A DNA stretch of 64,000 bases from Kappaphycus alvarezii (GCA_002205965.3 NADL03000666.1:1116001-1180000); one strand, 5' to 3'. Positions 32,001-43,966 are shown, counted from the stretch's first letter. Notes: a model not told the origin generated them from the sequence alone. Made by a program: numbers and translations.

Positions 32001-32712
32001 AGCACCGATTGGTGCAGGTGGATCAAGGGCGATACGACTAGACTACAGCAAGTTGACAACTTCTAGTCCCCTGAGAAATGGATATCGGAATATCACTGAG
32101 CTTGAGGGCCTCAATAGTCAAAAACCCGAAACTCTTGCCGTTGCCTTAATTCTTTATTCTTTTTTCATTAAGAGTGCAGCAACCGATCGGATAATTGCCA
32201 AGCTAAAGCTAAGATAAATAAAGCCAAGATAAAGGAATAAAGGTTCTGAGAGTATAGCACTGTACAGTACTGTAGTAGTTTTTTTTTGGGTGGTTACAGC
32301 ATTTCACAGGCAGGTTCAAATTTCAATTGAATTGTACAATACTGTCAGTACCGTACAATACCCTTCAGACCAGGTCAATTCCGGAAAGCATAAACATTTC
32401 AGGACAAAAACAGTGTGCACCCGCCAAACACGAAGTGCCCAAGCGCGCGATCTGCCTTTCCTATACCATGCCCCCCCTGCAATGTCATTGCAACAAACCA
32501 GTTGGGTATCCCTCGGTCTGCCGGTACAAGCACTAACTATGCACGGACCCAGTGAACAGTGCATCGATCCGTGAGAATGCAGAGTGCAATTTAAGCAAAG
32601 GCAAGTGCTACACACTCAGTCAGACTGAAATGCCGTGAAAATGCGTTTAAATTATTATGAAACTACATGAAAAGGGCTACTAAAGCTTGAAAGAAGCTTT
32701 CTATCAGAGCGA
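32001..32712. other. Intergenic with GTACA repeats
   Basis: Short GTAC-type repeats at 32258-32276 and 32330-32362. No gene seen. Confidence 0.4.
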
Positions 32713-33457
32713 ATGAGAGCAGGAATATCATCTTCCAGCAATGGTGTCGTTGGAGAAATGAAGCAAGCCTTAAACAAGGGGAATGAAGAACGTTTGCAAA
32801 GGATTTTCGGAGGAAAGCGTTTAGCGGGAAGAAGAACTGCATTGAAACCAGACGAGGAGCAGATAACTGTTCAGCGCATTTTTGTGCGAGTCGTGGAGCT
32901 AACCTAGGGTATGACTCACTTCGATATATGATGGCAAGTATTGCTTTGGATGGTCGTCTCGGTTTCAAAAACGCCATTACTTGCCAGGAAACATCGCGGT
33001 CCTTTCGCACACACCACTGCGAACTTAAATTTAGAGTTTAGGAGAGTAAAAGACGTTCAAAGATAAAAAAAGGGAATTGAGGGCATTTCGATCGCTGTTT
33101 TCGTATACTTCTGGAGATCGAAAGGTGACAACCTGGTATCCTTACCAATCTTAACCGCATTTGGAACATGGACGAAACAGAAGTTGATGGCACATGGTCC
33201 TCGAAAGAGAACGGGTTTACTGCGGCCAACAGTCACGAAGGAGGATACAAGGCGTGCAGCAGCACTAAAAGGGCCTATGAACACGTTAAAATTGTTGTTT
33301 ATGTTCCTGCGTTTATTTAAAGATCGAACCTTTTTTCACTATACAACGGAAGAAACTCAATGAGAACTGGTTTGATACTGTTAAGAACAATTTCAGGGAA
33401 GCTTTTAAGGGTGTTGGGTCCTGTTTTTCTTCTGAAACATGGTTCACCTTGGGGTGG
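32713..33457 (+). pseudogene. pogo/CENP-B-like DDE transposase fragment, cut by an LTR insertion
   Basis: Plus-strand pieces in order: RLAGRRTALKPDEEQITVQR, then after a frame change DSLRYMMASIALDGRLGFKN and SFRTHHCELKFRV, several in-frame stops, GHFDRCFRILLEIE, and IWNMDETEVDGTWSSKENGF, which carries the first catalytic Asp of the DDE core in the N-M-D-E-T/S context typical of Tc1/pogo-Tigger transposases. It ends in NWFDTVKNNFREAFKGVG and SSETWF right at the LTR repeat beginning at 33458, so the second half of the DDE domain is missing. An inactive remnant of the same broad family as 45306-47626. Confidence 0.6.
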
Positions 33458-33890
33458 TGTTGAGAAGATTTGCTGGAAGGTGAATTATATGTGATTTTAA
33501 GGGTATCTATGATGACATTTTTTACTGTTTGTTACTGTACTTTCTATCTTCTTTTGCTTCTTAGTTTTCAATGTTTTTTATGATACAGTACCGTAGTGCA
33601 CATTACTGTACTGGCAATTTTCGTCCACAGACCGCTCGGATGTCGGTTATATAGCTAGCACTCGAGGCGTTTGAGCCGTTGGGAGAGGCAGCGTCCCATT
33701 CCCTGGCTCCCCCTCTTCCGAAAAAATACTGTATTCTTTACCACTTGACCACTACCTCTCCCCGTCAGGCACTGATGTCGAACCCCAGGTATATGCCCAC
33801 GAAAAAATACTCGAAATCACAATTTTTCGTGTGACGAGGATTTCGTCGTTTAGAAAAATGTGACCTTCCTCGGAGGAGGTGGAATTAAAG
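33458..33890 (+). repeat. LTR copy A with leader, plus orientation
   Basis: LTR about 310 bp (33458-33767): starts TGTTGAGAAGATTTGCTGGA and ends in CCCCGTCA. It contains a GTACTG cluster, GGTTATATAGCTAGCACTCG (TATA-like) and, on the opposite strand, AGTGGTCAAGTGGTAAAG. It is followed by a leader with GGCACTGATGTCGAACCCC and AATGTGACCTTCCTCGG. LTR plus leader recur inverted at 38885-39312; the LTR alone recurs at 44701-45060. Confidence 0.7.
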
Positions 33891-34038
33891 GCAATAACAA
33901 AATTAGTTTAGAGGAGAAGAGCTGAAAGGAAGACTTCAGCGGGCGAAGACAACCAAAACGATGGTTTACTCATTGCTTATCTCATAGCCGCCACGTTCCA
34001 ACCCAGACTGCTACAGCCTGCTAATATGTGTGAACGTC

Positions 34039-34075
34039 TGAGTGCGGACGTCGAATGTTCGACGCCGGACTCAGT
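34039..34075. repeat. Imperfect inverted repeat
   Basis: CTGAGTGCGGACGTCGAA, TG, TTCGACGCCGGACTCAG: about 17 paired positions around a two-base loop. It lies in the leader-to-coding interval of LTR copy A. Confidence 0.6.
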
Positions 34076-34268
34076 TTGATCCTTAATTTCGAAAAAAAAT
34101 TTGTCCCTACCGTTAATTAGTTAAAAAATGTACGAATAACTGGCAAAAAATACTATACTAGATGCGGCCGGCGGTGCCATGGATTCCATAGTACGGTGTA
34201 TGGTAAAGTATCTCATCAACACTCCTCCGATCGGACATAACTTTCAAACCACCTTCACCATTTAGCTC

Positions 34269-35446
34269 GTGAACACCAACCTGTGTTTCGCATCTTTCAT
34301 TTTGGGGCACCGTGATACTTCCTGTGGCGCGCGAGGTGAAAAGGCTCTTTTGTATTTGCTTACTGCTCTGCGAGTGTCACTTGATTTGCTGGTGGGCTCC
34401 GGCGAACCTTCAACTCCAGTAATCACGCAGTACATTAAGCAATATTTAAATAGTCAAGCATCCGCGCAGGTCTACTGAAAGTCCCACAGGCAGCTCTTCG
34501 AACAAAAATACCGGTGGAGCGACTTACATCGCATAGAATAGCGACCGAACCTTCAACATGGAGTCGTTTTTGTGCGGAGATGGTTCAACCAAGAACGGCA
34601 TCACTTTAAGCGATAAGATTTTCTACGCGAGTTAGCGTACAACAGGTGGGTTCGAATCTTACTATGCAATCGAAACGGATTCCATAAAACGTTCCATTCG
34701 TGGGTCTAAAAGGGGTTACAGCTGGATAATCAAACGTGTATCTAGCAAAAGTCATAGTATGAACCTTCTGCCAGTGCCAAGGATGAACATCTTGCAAAGA
34801 AGCGTAACAAAAATTTTTAGAAGCAAGAGAGGCTTCGAAAAGTGACGATGAAATGGATCCTTGCACATCGTGGTGTTGTTCTTTCGGTCGGTGGTCCGGG
34901 TGCTCGCAAGGATATCAGCGAAGTCGATGAGTACTTCGCGAAGGGACAGGGAAACGTCCTCGTCCAAGAGTAAGATGAAAACTTTTTCGATGCTGCGATA
35001 GTGAACGCAATTGACATCGTTCGTGGGCGCGACGTTGCTATATCTGTCGATCAGTACTTTTTGAATGAGAAACCACGTTTACTTCGCCTCTGTGAGACTG
35101 ACAGGCTCCGCTCGACCTTGGCACTGGATTTGTGATGATAAAAGTGCCGAAAGCGGATCGTGCAACTTACAACGATAATCCATCCCGCAATCTTGCCAAT
35201 AGGGAGAGAGCGGTTTACCTTGCCCATATTGCCCAGCATCGCGACGTTAATCATGCAGTTGTTGTGGTTGCTGAAAGGAGATTTATCATCAACAGCGAAG
35301 AAAAATATCCTTTGACCTTGATTGAGGGTGTTCTTCGCAAGTGTGGTAGAAAGGAAGCAAATAAGCTACAGATAGAAGATCTTCACTGTATCATAGATCA
35401 CGCAAAGAGTAATCCTTCAAATCATCGTGCTTCAGCAAAAACATAG
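34269..35446 (+). pseudogene. Unidentified coding remnant after LTR copy A, possibly gag
   Basis: A series of plus-strand readings with coding character but many stops: EKALLYLLTALRVSLDLLVG, TQYIKQYLNSQASAQVY, then KWILAHRGVVLSVGGPGARK and DISEVDEYFAKGQGNVLVQE, DVAISVDQYFLNEKPRLLRL, and a 104-codon ORF at 35132-35446 (ERAVYLAHIAQHRDVNHAVV, RKCGRKEANKLQIEDLHCII). I do not recognise a family. It follows an LTR and leader in the same orientation, so a structural (gag) protein is the simplest guess. It ends 12 bases from the end of the minus-strand copia RNase H, tail to tail. Confidence 0.35.
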
Positions 35447-35457
35447 CTCCCTTTTTA

Positions 35458-36107
35458 ATGGCGAATTATCCATTTTCCGGGTTTATATCCAAACATCCAA
35501 TCATTAAGACACTTTGTAGGGACTTTTGGTGCATAGCGTTGGTCAGTCCATCCGCAATTTTGCACAAGATTTGTATAAAACCGATATCGGAGATGACTAC
35601 TTCCCTACATGCTTCCATTGCGGCTGCAATACCGAGCATCATTCTCCTCTCGGATGTCCTAGATACCTTTGAAATGACATTAAATGAAATTTTGCTGTCT
35701 TATAGGAGCTGTACCATAATCTCGATGCCAAAAAAAGCTTCGAATTCGGCCGAAACGACAGAAACAGTATCAAAAAAGTCACTAAAAGCAATGGACTTAC
35801 CAGCCGCAGCGGTCCTAGTCACCCTTCTGGACTTGTAGGGCTTGAATGAGATGGGAACTACTGAGGCAGTATCTTCGCCGATAAATCAAATATGACATAG
35901 TTGCGTAGGGAGTTCAGCACTGTTCGCAAATGACGCGTCAGAGTAGCCAATGACTCTGATAGAGTTGATATCTAGTTTAGGAATATGTATAGGTACGCAA
36001 CTGTCAACGGCGAACGCAACCGCCTTGTTAAGATGTTTTAGAATCTGTTTCAGGTTCTTCTCGAACATCTCTCCTGTAACTTGGGCAAGTTGCGAAATTT
36101 CAAACAA
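35458..36107 (-). pseudogene. Ty1/copia element 1: RNase H
   Basis: Minus-strand reading KSRRVTRTAAAGKSIAFSDF, then MVQLLQDSKISFNVISKVSR plus TSERRMMLGIAAAMEACREV and KIADGLTNAMHQKSLQSVL. This is the standard copia RNase H C-terminus (K-S-R-R-V-x-R-S-A-x-A-G/A-E, D-S-K-x-L, A-D-G/x-L-T-K). Stops and one frame change are present. The Glu after the A-G motif is Lys. The upstream part (GYSDASFANS at about 35,930) holds the first catalytic Asp. Confidence 0.65.
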
Positions 36108-36160
36108 ATAGTCCGGGCGTGTGTTGAATAACTATGCAAGCTTCATTCGCATTATCTAAA

Positions 36161-37168
36161 TTACATAAAGCTCGCGTTTAGCGGCAGTATCTCAAGTTTC
36201 TTTAAGTAGCCGTGTAGATCCTGAATGATTGTTCCATCCTTGTCGAAGTCAAGAGAAAAACTGTTAAAAGAACACGGTAACGTCTGATTCTCAGTCATCT
36301 CAAAGTTTTCGTTGGTCTTCTTCGATAACTCCTTGAAGTCCTTGTCCCCTGCTCGAATTAGATCATCAACATAGACTCCCGAAATACCTTTGAGAATCCC
36401 ATTTTCCATTAGAGTATGGAGGGCTGGATCAGATCGAAGAGTTTTAATCCCTAAGTCTTCGCGATGGTGCTTCGCAAGCGTTTCGTGCCACAAGTCCCCA
36501 GATTTGCAGAGGCAGTAGAGTTTTTTCAGCAGCTCCAAGCACTGCGACGGGTCCAGTTCAAACTCCGGGACGGGCTTCTGTATGAAGATATCCCTACCCA
36601 GCGGCTCAGTCGATTTGAGGCAAGCTTGGCGGACATCAGACGTCCATATATCGAACTCGAAAATCAAAACGAATTCTAAACGAAACATAACTGTCTGCGG
36701 CTGTATTGTTGGCCCAGAGCATACCATTTAGTCCTTGAAATTATCCTGATGGCCTCTGATGACATAACTCGCCTTGAACTTAACCTTGCCGTTATCGGTC
36801 GACTTTATAGGAAGGACAACACGACATGGGATTATGTTACCGTCAGGGGGGACCTCCTCCTTGAGGATGAATTTGAAAGTGTCAGGCTCTAGAAGGCTTT
36901 TTATTTCAGCCCTCTTCGCGGCGGTCATTTCATAGGAAATTGCTCTCGGATCATCCTGAGCGATGATCTTTGTTATGTGGACATCGTAATGCTCTTCAGA
37001 TGCGTCGCTTGGATTTCCAAACTTTCTTAAGTCGTTTCCTAGGTCTTGCATAAAAGAGCGGGTAAGCTTGACGGACGTGGTTTTTTCCTGATACTCGATC
37101 AGGTATCGTCTGATCTGGGCAACATTAAGAGGTCGAGCGGCACCAATTTTAATATCTTGAACGAACAA
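36161..37168 (-). pseudogene. Ty1/copia element 1: reverse transcriptase, YVDD intact
   Basis: Starts after the integrase C-terminus. It shows LEPDTFKFILKEEVPPDGNI (the first RT block), IKSTDNGKVKFKASYVIRGH, then after a stop FDIWTSDVRQACLKSTEPLG plus RDIFIQKP, LLKKLYCLCKSGDLWHETLA and GISGVYVDDLIRAGDKDF with the catalytic YVDD unchanged. The only interruption is an in-frame TAG at 36728-36730. Of the reverse transcriptases in this window it is the one with an intact YxDD. Confidence 0.75.
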
Positions 37169-37827
37169 TAGATTACTAGACTAGTCTGTCTCAATTAACG
37201 TAAAAGGTCCAAGCCATTCGTGGATACGATGATTTGCAATTTTCTTCCTCCAGACCAGCACTTTATCAACCGGCTAGTAAAATCTGTCAGCCGCTGTTGG
37301 CGTTCTGTGGTGAAGTGAACGAAGAATACGCATCCCGGCCATTATCTTCTCCATCTCCTTTCGAGCAGACTCAGCGAAAGAGGCATGGATTTGTAGAGTT
37401 GATCGATCTGATGGTGTTTTCGACTTCGTATTTACCAGTGGGAACTTACCTACCGTAACACAAGGGCAGATGGGACTAATCTTTCAGGGCCCAAAGTATC
37501 GTTTATGGCCTTGCTGGCGGCGGCCAGTGCCCCCTCCGGAGGGTTTGAGGGTGCGGTCATAATATTTTGCGATAAGTCTGCCGAAGAGGCAGGTGATAGC
37601 GCTCGCCGAGGCCTAGGCTGGAATGAGCCTCAACACCCGTATGCTTAACATCGAAGTTGGACATTGCTCCGAGCATAGCGAATGTTTCTCCAAAATAGCT
37701 TCCCTAGTCAACCAGAATACAATTTTAGACCGCTATAGACCATATACCAGCATCCCAGAATAGTACACCATAGCGTCTTCCTAGATAAATCAGGAATGAA
37801 TCTGGCAGCCCTAAATAGAGTCTTTTC
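37169..37827 (-). pseudogene. Ty1/copia element 1: integrase core and C-terminus, shifted
   Basis: Pieces across frames: TLFRAARFIPDLSRKTLWCT, then SNPPEGALAAASKAINDTLG and PERLVPSALVLR (core C-terminal part), ARKEMEKIMAGMRILRSLHH plus DKVLVWRKKIANHRIHEWLG plus PFTLIETD (integrase C-terminal domain). At least four frame changes and stops. The DDE residues cannot all be placed. Confidence 0.55.
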
Positions 37828-38526
37828 CTAGAAGATATGAAGTACTGGCCTGCTGTCAATTGTGACGATATCGAGAAGGATTTGCTCATTGAATCGAACA
37901 TTATTTGCACCAAAAGAGACCCTGAAACGAGTCGGGACGTCATGTATCTGCTGACAGGGGTCGCAACACTTCGAAAAATCCCGGAGAATCTCTAAAGTCT
38001 CAGACGATGTGTCTTCCAGTCGAGCTCTCTTCAAAAGGTTGAAGAGCTTCTCAGCAGATGGATGGAAGAACTGTTGATGTAAATTGTTCTTAAACATCAC
38101 TGAGGGGGAGCAGTCCATGTCGACGTAGATATGACCGCATTTGGATCGGTGCGGGGTGGCGTGCCATTCGTCAAGAGGTGAATTAAAGCCATTAGCGTGT
38201 GAAATACTGCGTTTCTTTGACCTGTTGGCCACCGTATCAGCCAATAATGATTCACAGTCCAGCATATCTAGACCAAGTAGCGCAGGAATATCGGCTTTAA
38301 CGACATCCATCTCAACGAAAACCGTTGATTTCCTAGGTATTGCAATCAGCAAGATATTCTTCCCAAGTAAATTGCACCAAGTGTCCGCAAATCTGAACCG
38401 AGTAGGGGAACACTTCAGTTGAGGTGCGCCGCGCCCAAACGTGGCAAAATGGACTTTACTTCCTAGAGACCAATACGGGATTTGACAGCTCCGATATCTG
38501 CGTAAAATCCCGTTGTGCCAATACAA
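37828..38526 (-). pseudogene. Ty1/copia element 1: aspartic protease and gag-pre-integrase zinc domain
   Basis: A 232-codon open reading. N-terminal half: retropepsin-like, FRFADTWCNLLGKNILLIAI and VFVEMDVVKADIPALLGLDM; the D-T/S-G active site is not visible and lies before the start or is lost. C-terminal half: HQQFFHPSAEKLFNLLKRAR with His-x(n)-His and CCDPCQ, the H-H-C-C gag-pre-integrase module, then RFNEQILLDIVTIDSRPVLH, the start of the integrase core with its first Asp. The element lacks a recognisable gag between here and its leader at 38,890. Confidence 0.65.
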
Positions 38527-38884
38527 GTTCTTCGAATTGCTTCAGCTCCTCATATAGCTTAGAAGGGCAGACAGATGTCATGTGGTTTGTACAAACTTCT
38601 TGCGCCTCGGATGGGTCGCTCCATGGGGCATGACTCGCTCAAAGTGGCGAAGATCACTACGCTTTATTGATATTCACGCACAAGAAATTACGGGAGTTCT
38701 TTCTGTACCATTTCTTGGTCTCTGGAGAAAGACGCAGAAATATTGTTCGCGAACCACTATTTATCGCGTTTCTCAACAAATCGATTGCCAAGAGCTGATT
38801 CACCATTCATCATATTTTGAAACGTGGTGGGCTCATCCCACACCGCGCTAAAGTGCACATCGTTCTCGCTGCTCTATTCCTCTT

Positions 38885-39312
38885 CGTGTTCCGAGGAAGG
38901 TGACATTTTTCTAACCACCAAAAGCCTCGCCACACGACAGATTGTACTTTAGTGTAGTTTTCGAGTGCCTATACCAGGGATTCGATAACAGTGCCTGATG
39001 GGGAGAGGGAGTGGTCAAGTGGTAAAGAAGACAGTATTTTTCAGAAGATGGGGGAGCCAGGGAAGGGAACGCTGCCTCCCCCATACGGCTCAGACGCCTC
39101 GAGTGCTGGCTATATAACCGACACCTGAGTGGTCTGTGGCCGAGAATTGACAGTACAGTAGTGTAATACTGTACAATACTGTACGGTAACATAAAAAATC
39201 CTTAAAAAATAAGAGGTAAAAAAGATAGGAAGCACAGTAGCAAACAGTAAAAACTCATCATAGATACTCTTAAAATCACATGAAATTCACCTTCCAGGAA
39301 ATCGTCTCAACA
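38885..39312 (-). repeat. LTR copy B with leader, minus orientation
   Basis: LTR 38996-39312 (about 317 bp): on minus it starts TGTTGAGACGATTTCCTGGA and ends CCCATCA. The leader 38885-38995 carries GGCACTGTTATCGAATCCC and AATGTCACCTTCCTCGG, matching copy A. On minus it is followed by the copia 1 coding block, and on its other side it forms the 3' end of the Ty3/gypsy element, so one LTR appears to serve two elements. Confidence 0.75.
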
Positions 39313-39480
39313 CCACCCCGTCCTAAAACTACAGCATGTGTGCAGTATTACAGTAACTGAGCTCAATCAGCTCACGCTAGGGGTAGGTCTTCCCCTGCAA
39401 ATTCCCTCTAATCCTCGATAGACATTTACCTCTGGCGTCTGGCCTTCCATGGGAACCCCCTCAACCAAATCAGCCAACTG

Positions 39481-39761
39481 TTAAGCCTCGAGCATCAAAG
39501 CATAAACGTCCATCTCCCCCCGCGCGCCGTCTTCGCCTCGAAACCCAGTGTTGATCCAGTTCAGACAACAAAGCCATCGGGACTGGCCCATCCATTGAGC
39601 GTATAGAGATGAGAGAATACGGTGGTATCGTAATCCCCAAATCCTCCGTGGACCAGTAGGATAGCGCATACCAAAAAGACCGCGGCTATGGAAAAGCGGG
39701 AAGGTAGGTCGATGCCAAGGTCCAGTGTGTGTAGAACCGAGCTAGGGAGCCTTGGACGCAT
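39481..39761 (-). CDS. Small ORF with hydrophobic segment between gypsy integrase and 3' LTR
   Basis: The 39561-39761 reading has SRFSIAAVFLVCAILLVHGG, a plausible membrane helix, then DYDTTVFSHLYTLNGWASPD. After a stop and a one-base shift at a six-G run it continues as ARGEMDVYALMLEA to 39481. Its position after integrase is where some LTR elements carry an additional, sometimes envelope-like, ORF. With so little sequence I call it unidentified. Confidence 0.25.
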
Positions 39762-40069
39762 TTGAGGAGATGTAGAGTGAAAAGAAACCCCGCATTCCTT
39801 GTCCGCAGGAAGTTACCAGTGAATCATCAGTTTTATATCGGGGCGACGAGAAGATGGAGGTAATTACGTGAGCAATTGGACAGAACGGCATAAAGGAAAG
39901 AGGTGGAGTGCGGGGTCAGAAGATACCACTTTTCGCGGGTGAAGAAGAGCCCCAGGTTAAACGTTTCCACACGAAGAGGAAGATTCAGAGTCCATATTGT
40001 TTATTAATCATCAACAAAGGAATCATAGGGAAGCAATAATACAAGAGATGAAAAGATAACTAGCATGGC

Positions 40070-41062
40070 CCAAATCCAGCAATCATAGGCCTTCAGGTGG
40101 CTTAGGCGCAAGACGAAGGGAAATAAACTCCTCGCGTGGATAGGGCGGGGATGTCGACCCCGGTATGAAATGAGACAATATCAGGGATGCGCAATTTTCC
40201 GAACGCGGTAGGCAAATAAATAGCGCGACCGAACAACGGCTGATGTTAAAGCCTGGCCATGCGCAACCAGAACCTAATCCCCCATGTTGAACATACTGGG
40301 CTCCATCGAATTTGAATCACCAAATCTACGCATCTGTTCCTCCCGACATTGAGCTGGAAGGGCCGAGGAGGCCAGAAGTTCCAACTTGCGGTGCGTTTCG
40401 GAAGCGTTGGCTATCAACGCGACGGGAGCAGAGGGACCTATGCGCCGAACTAATCAGAAAATCAGTTCGAAAGGCGAAACTACAGCGTCAAGGCGCCGGC
40501 GGCGGTATCCGTACAAAAAACGGGGCAAAACTCTCCCCAATCTATCCTTTGCCTACGACCATCTTCTTCACGGAGGTTTTGACGGTTCCGTCATTTCGGC
40601 TGTATCATTAGACATGGATGCATACGCGAGAACAGTGGTGCAGGTAATTCCATGTTTCTTCATGAAGTCCGCGATGGTGGCAGCGGTGAAGCACCTAGCG
40701 TTGTCGGAGATAATAGTCTTCGGGGACCAAATGGGTGCATAATTTCGCTTTCTATGAACTTGGCGACGGCTGTGGCCGATGATTCTGTGGTGACAATTGC
40801 GATTGGACAACCTGTAAAATGCTCGACGGCGATGAGCATATACTTCTTCCCTGTGTTTGACATCGGCAGAGGTCTCGCGAAGTCGATCGAATAAGTTTCG
40901 GAGATATTCGTAAATGGGACATTCAAATTCGTGCGGTACGGCCGGAGAGGCCTCGTCTTCTGGCAACCTTCTCAGCTTTTCACGTAGTTGCAAATGTCTC
41001 CGTGCATCTGTGGCCAACAATAACGGTCTACGATAAATTTCTTGGTCGTCTCCTTGTCCCAT
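40070..41062 (-). pseudogene. Ty3/gypsy integrase, frames broken
   Basis: Inserts cDNA with a DDE catalytic core. SIDFARPLPMSNTGKKYMLI (first Asp in the D-F/Y-x-x-P-L context), VEHFTGCPIAIVTTESSATA, then TIISDNARCFTAATIADFMK (second Asp, S-D-N-A/G) and HGITCTTVLAYASMSNDTAE, where Asp replaces the third catalytic residue region (N-x-x-x-E). A C-terminal piece at about 40,080-40,270 reads DKVLVAHGQ-like, then RKIAHP and PIHARSLFPFVLR, like the G-D-x-V-L-V and I-H-A-R-R-L blocks of gypsy integrases. Confidence 0.65.
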
Positions 41063-41109
41063 TGTCCAACATAGTCAAAAAAGGTCTTCAATCTAGCGAC
41101 CCTGTCTTT

Positions 41110-42541
41110 AAAAAAGGTGTAGACTTTAGCCCGTTTCTGGTGCTTCTACGAAGCTTATCTTTCCACATCATGAAGCCTTTCGCCATGTTATTTATAGAAT
41201 TACGCTTCTCCTCATCATCAACTCTGATTTTCTAACCTTGCGAATGACCGGCGACGTCAAGCAGGAAATTCTCGATTGTGGGATTCCCCTCGGTTGTGAA
41301 AGAATAAAGCGCGGCAGCTAAGTCTCCTTCATCGTATTCAGAGGCAGGAGAGGAGCCAGTACGTACTGCATGCAAGAGTTAGTAAGCTGCTCCGTTGCCC
41401 GCGCCTGGCCTGTACTCCATCTCGAACTGATACTACGCCAGGAAGTCCATACAGCGCGCCAGTCTCCCGTGAATGTAGGTTTTCTTGAAGGCATCGCGAA
41501 GGGCCTGGTGGTAAGTAATGAGTTTGGATGGCTCCGTCGACGACAGATACACTCTAAATTTACTCAAAGCGAAAATGACGGCAGGGCTTCCCTCTCGCAG
41601 ATGGAATAGTTACGCTCTGCTGAGTTCATCGTCCGGCTTGCGTACTGCACTGGATGAATTTCGCCATCATTCTTTTATGGGCCAGAACTGCCCCAACGGC
41701 GACAATAGAAGCGTCGGTTTTCAAGATGAAGGGGGAGTCGAAGTCCTGGAATGCTACCACTGGCGGAGAAGTAAGCTTCCCTTTCAGAGTTTCGAAGGCG
41801 GCAGTCATATCTCCGGTCCATTTGGATTTCTCGTTTTCCGAAGTTACTGCGACAAGGGCAGCAAACAGTCGGGCAAAATACTTGATGAAACGACGATGGT
41901 GCCCGGAGAAGCCGAGAATGTTACGCAACTCCGCTGAGTTGGTAGGGACGGGGGCCCTCCTGATGCCATGAATATTTTCCTCGTCGACACGGGCTCCACG
42001 CTTGTCTACGAAGTGATCAAGCAGCTTTACGCTTGGCATAACAAAAGCGCATTTCGTAATCTTTAGCTTAAGTACTACTTCCCTAACTGCCTTGAGAACG
42101 AAAGTTAGGTGATCAATATACTCCTCCATCGATTTGGAGAAGATTAAGACATCATTCAAATATTCTCGGGAGAAGGGAATTTCTTTCAAAACGTAGTTAA
42201 TTATACGCAGGAATGTAGAAGGCGCGTTTATTAGACCAAATGGCATCACATCGAGCTTGAAAGTACCAAAACCGCTGACGAAGGTAGTCATTTCCTTACA
42301 TTCCTCGGCCATACGGATTTGCCAGTACCACAAACAAATCAAGGATAGCGATGGTAGAGCTACCGTTTAGATTGTCGAAGATCACCCCTATCTTGGGTAG
42401 TGGCCAGCGATCTGCCTTCATTTTGCGGTTGATAGTGCGATAATCGACGCAGAAACGTGTCCTACCATTCTTCTTAGTTACGATAACGACCGGAAACGAC
42501 CAAGAAGACGACGTAGGGGTGATGTTTCCAGCATCTAACAC
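41110..42541 (-). pseudogene. Ty3/gypsy reverse transcriptase and RNase H
   Basis: RT blocks: GNITPTSSSWSFPVVIVTKK plus GRTRFCVDYRTINRKMKAD, then FGTFKLDVMPFGLINAPSTF and FSREYLNDVLIFSKSMEEYI. YxDD is Y-L-N-D, a GAT to AAT change at the first catalytic Asp. SAELRNILGFSGHHRRFIKY is the R-x-x-L-G-x-x-x-Y/H-Y-R-R-F-I connection. RNase H begins PFILKTDASIVAVGAVLAHK and continues, after a shift, as ERNYSICEREALAVIFALSK with the catalytic Glu and the E-K/R-N-Y-S box. In-frame damage is modest for a dead element. Confidence 0.75.
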
Positions 42542-42739
42542 GTTGTCTATTTCTCGACGGACAATTTAGTTGTATCGAGGCGACATTCGGCAAGCCCTGT
42601 GGTAGATCGGGGTAGGATCATTCATTTCGAAGGATTGCTTCGTCGACACGCGTGCATGACGTAGCTCTTCTATAGTCCAGGCGAAGATTATAGTGTCTCA
42701 AAGCAAACTATTTATCATTCTCTGAGTTTCTTCCATTAA

Positions 42740-43260
42740 GTGAGCGAGTCGGGGTCTCAGAGCACCACGAATTTTTCCTTCTTTTCTTCGTCGTCCGTAG
42801 TAACTTCTTCGCCGGTAGAGTCCCTGTCTAGTCCGGACGAATTATACTCGCGGATAGCCAGGACCAGTTCTTCTTCCGACGATTCCGACGTTTCCAGACC
42901 TGCGTTCGAATTAGAAGCGAAATATTTACTTGGGGTACCTATCTCCTCGCCCTCGACCAGTTTCTTCTCGGTAGACTTATTGTCAAGCTCAAGCAGAAGC
43001 ACCACTTCTTCGGGACCAATGGTCAAAAGAACGTCCTGCAACCCGAAATAAATGTTCGCACACATAGCTGTGAGCGTGAAGAGACCGATTATGATGTCGA
43101 ATGGGGAGTTCTCGACGACGAGGTCTTATTTGACGGCTTGGTCCCCGAACGTTGTCAGGACCTTGACTAGCGAGCAGGGACAGGAAGAGCAGTACCATTC
43201 GCAACAGTGACCCTTATAGACGTACAGTTCGGCGAGAGGTACAGAAGTCGAGACAAATCA
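42740..43260 (-). pseudogene. Ty3/gypsy aspartic protease and linker
   Basis: After a frame change the minus strand reads DLVVENSPFDIIIGLFTLTA, then MCANIYFGLQDVLLTIGPEE and VVLLLELDNKS. This is the C-terminal half of a gypsy retropepsin (L-V-V-x-x-x-P-F-D-I-I-I-G) followed by an acidic Ser/Glu linker (TSESSEEELVLAIREYN) toward RT. The D-S/T-G site would lie near 43,260-43,300, where the sequence is too damaged to read. Confidence 0.5.
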
Positions 43261-43966
43261 GCTGACATGACACTCGGTACAGCTCCAGAGTTTAGAATAG
43301 CCCAGAACTAGGTACCGTAAAATTTAGGCTAAAAAACCCTTAATAAATGAGGAGCGAGATTCGAAACGACGGCGAAACGTGAAATAGACTGTTTCCAAAC
43401 ATACTGCAGATAACTATGGTAGCATAATCAGAATCTTCACGAAGAAGCTGACCGAATGCCAAACCGCAGTTTTCGTTTGCAAGCTCAAAAATAACTTCGT
43501 ATTTGCCGACGTATTACTACAGCTTGTTTGAGTTCTACTTCCCTCAGTTCGATTTCTTGCCTTCTTTTTACGGCTAATAATTCGAAATTCTTCCGGGGGT
43601 AGGGCTGGGCCCGGCTGTCTAGCGTGAGCTTGGGGTCCAGTTACGAGGCGAGAGATCGAAGTCCCTCCATGTTTGTCCTCACGGTGCTGTTTAGGCAGTG
43701 CCTCTCCTCGGCATTTATCTTCGTGAAATTGCCAGCTTCGTCTTGTGACGGATTGATTTTGGCCGAATCTTTTCGGAGGACATTCCTACTTGGCCATCTT
43801 CTTCCCTGTATTCTTTCTTCTCAGCGGCTTCTTCGCGATCCACCGCCTTTCTTCCGCCGAAAGATTAGCACTTCACTTCTAAGTGAACGATATTTCCACC
43901 AAGGGGACAGCGGGTATTACGATGCGGTTTCTTTTCGCAATTCATTGCGTTATGGGCAATCTCATA

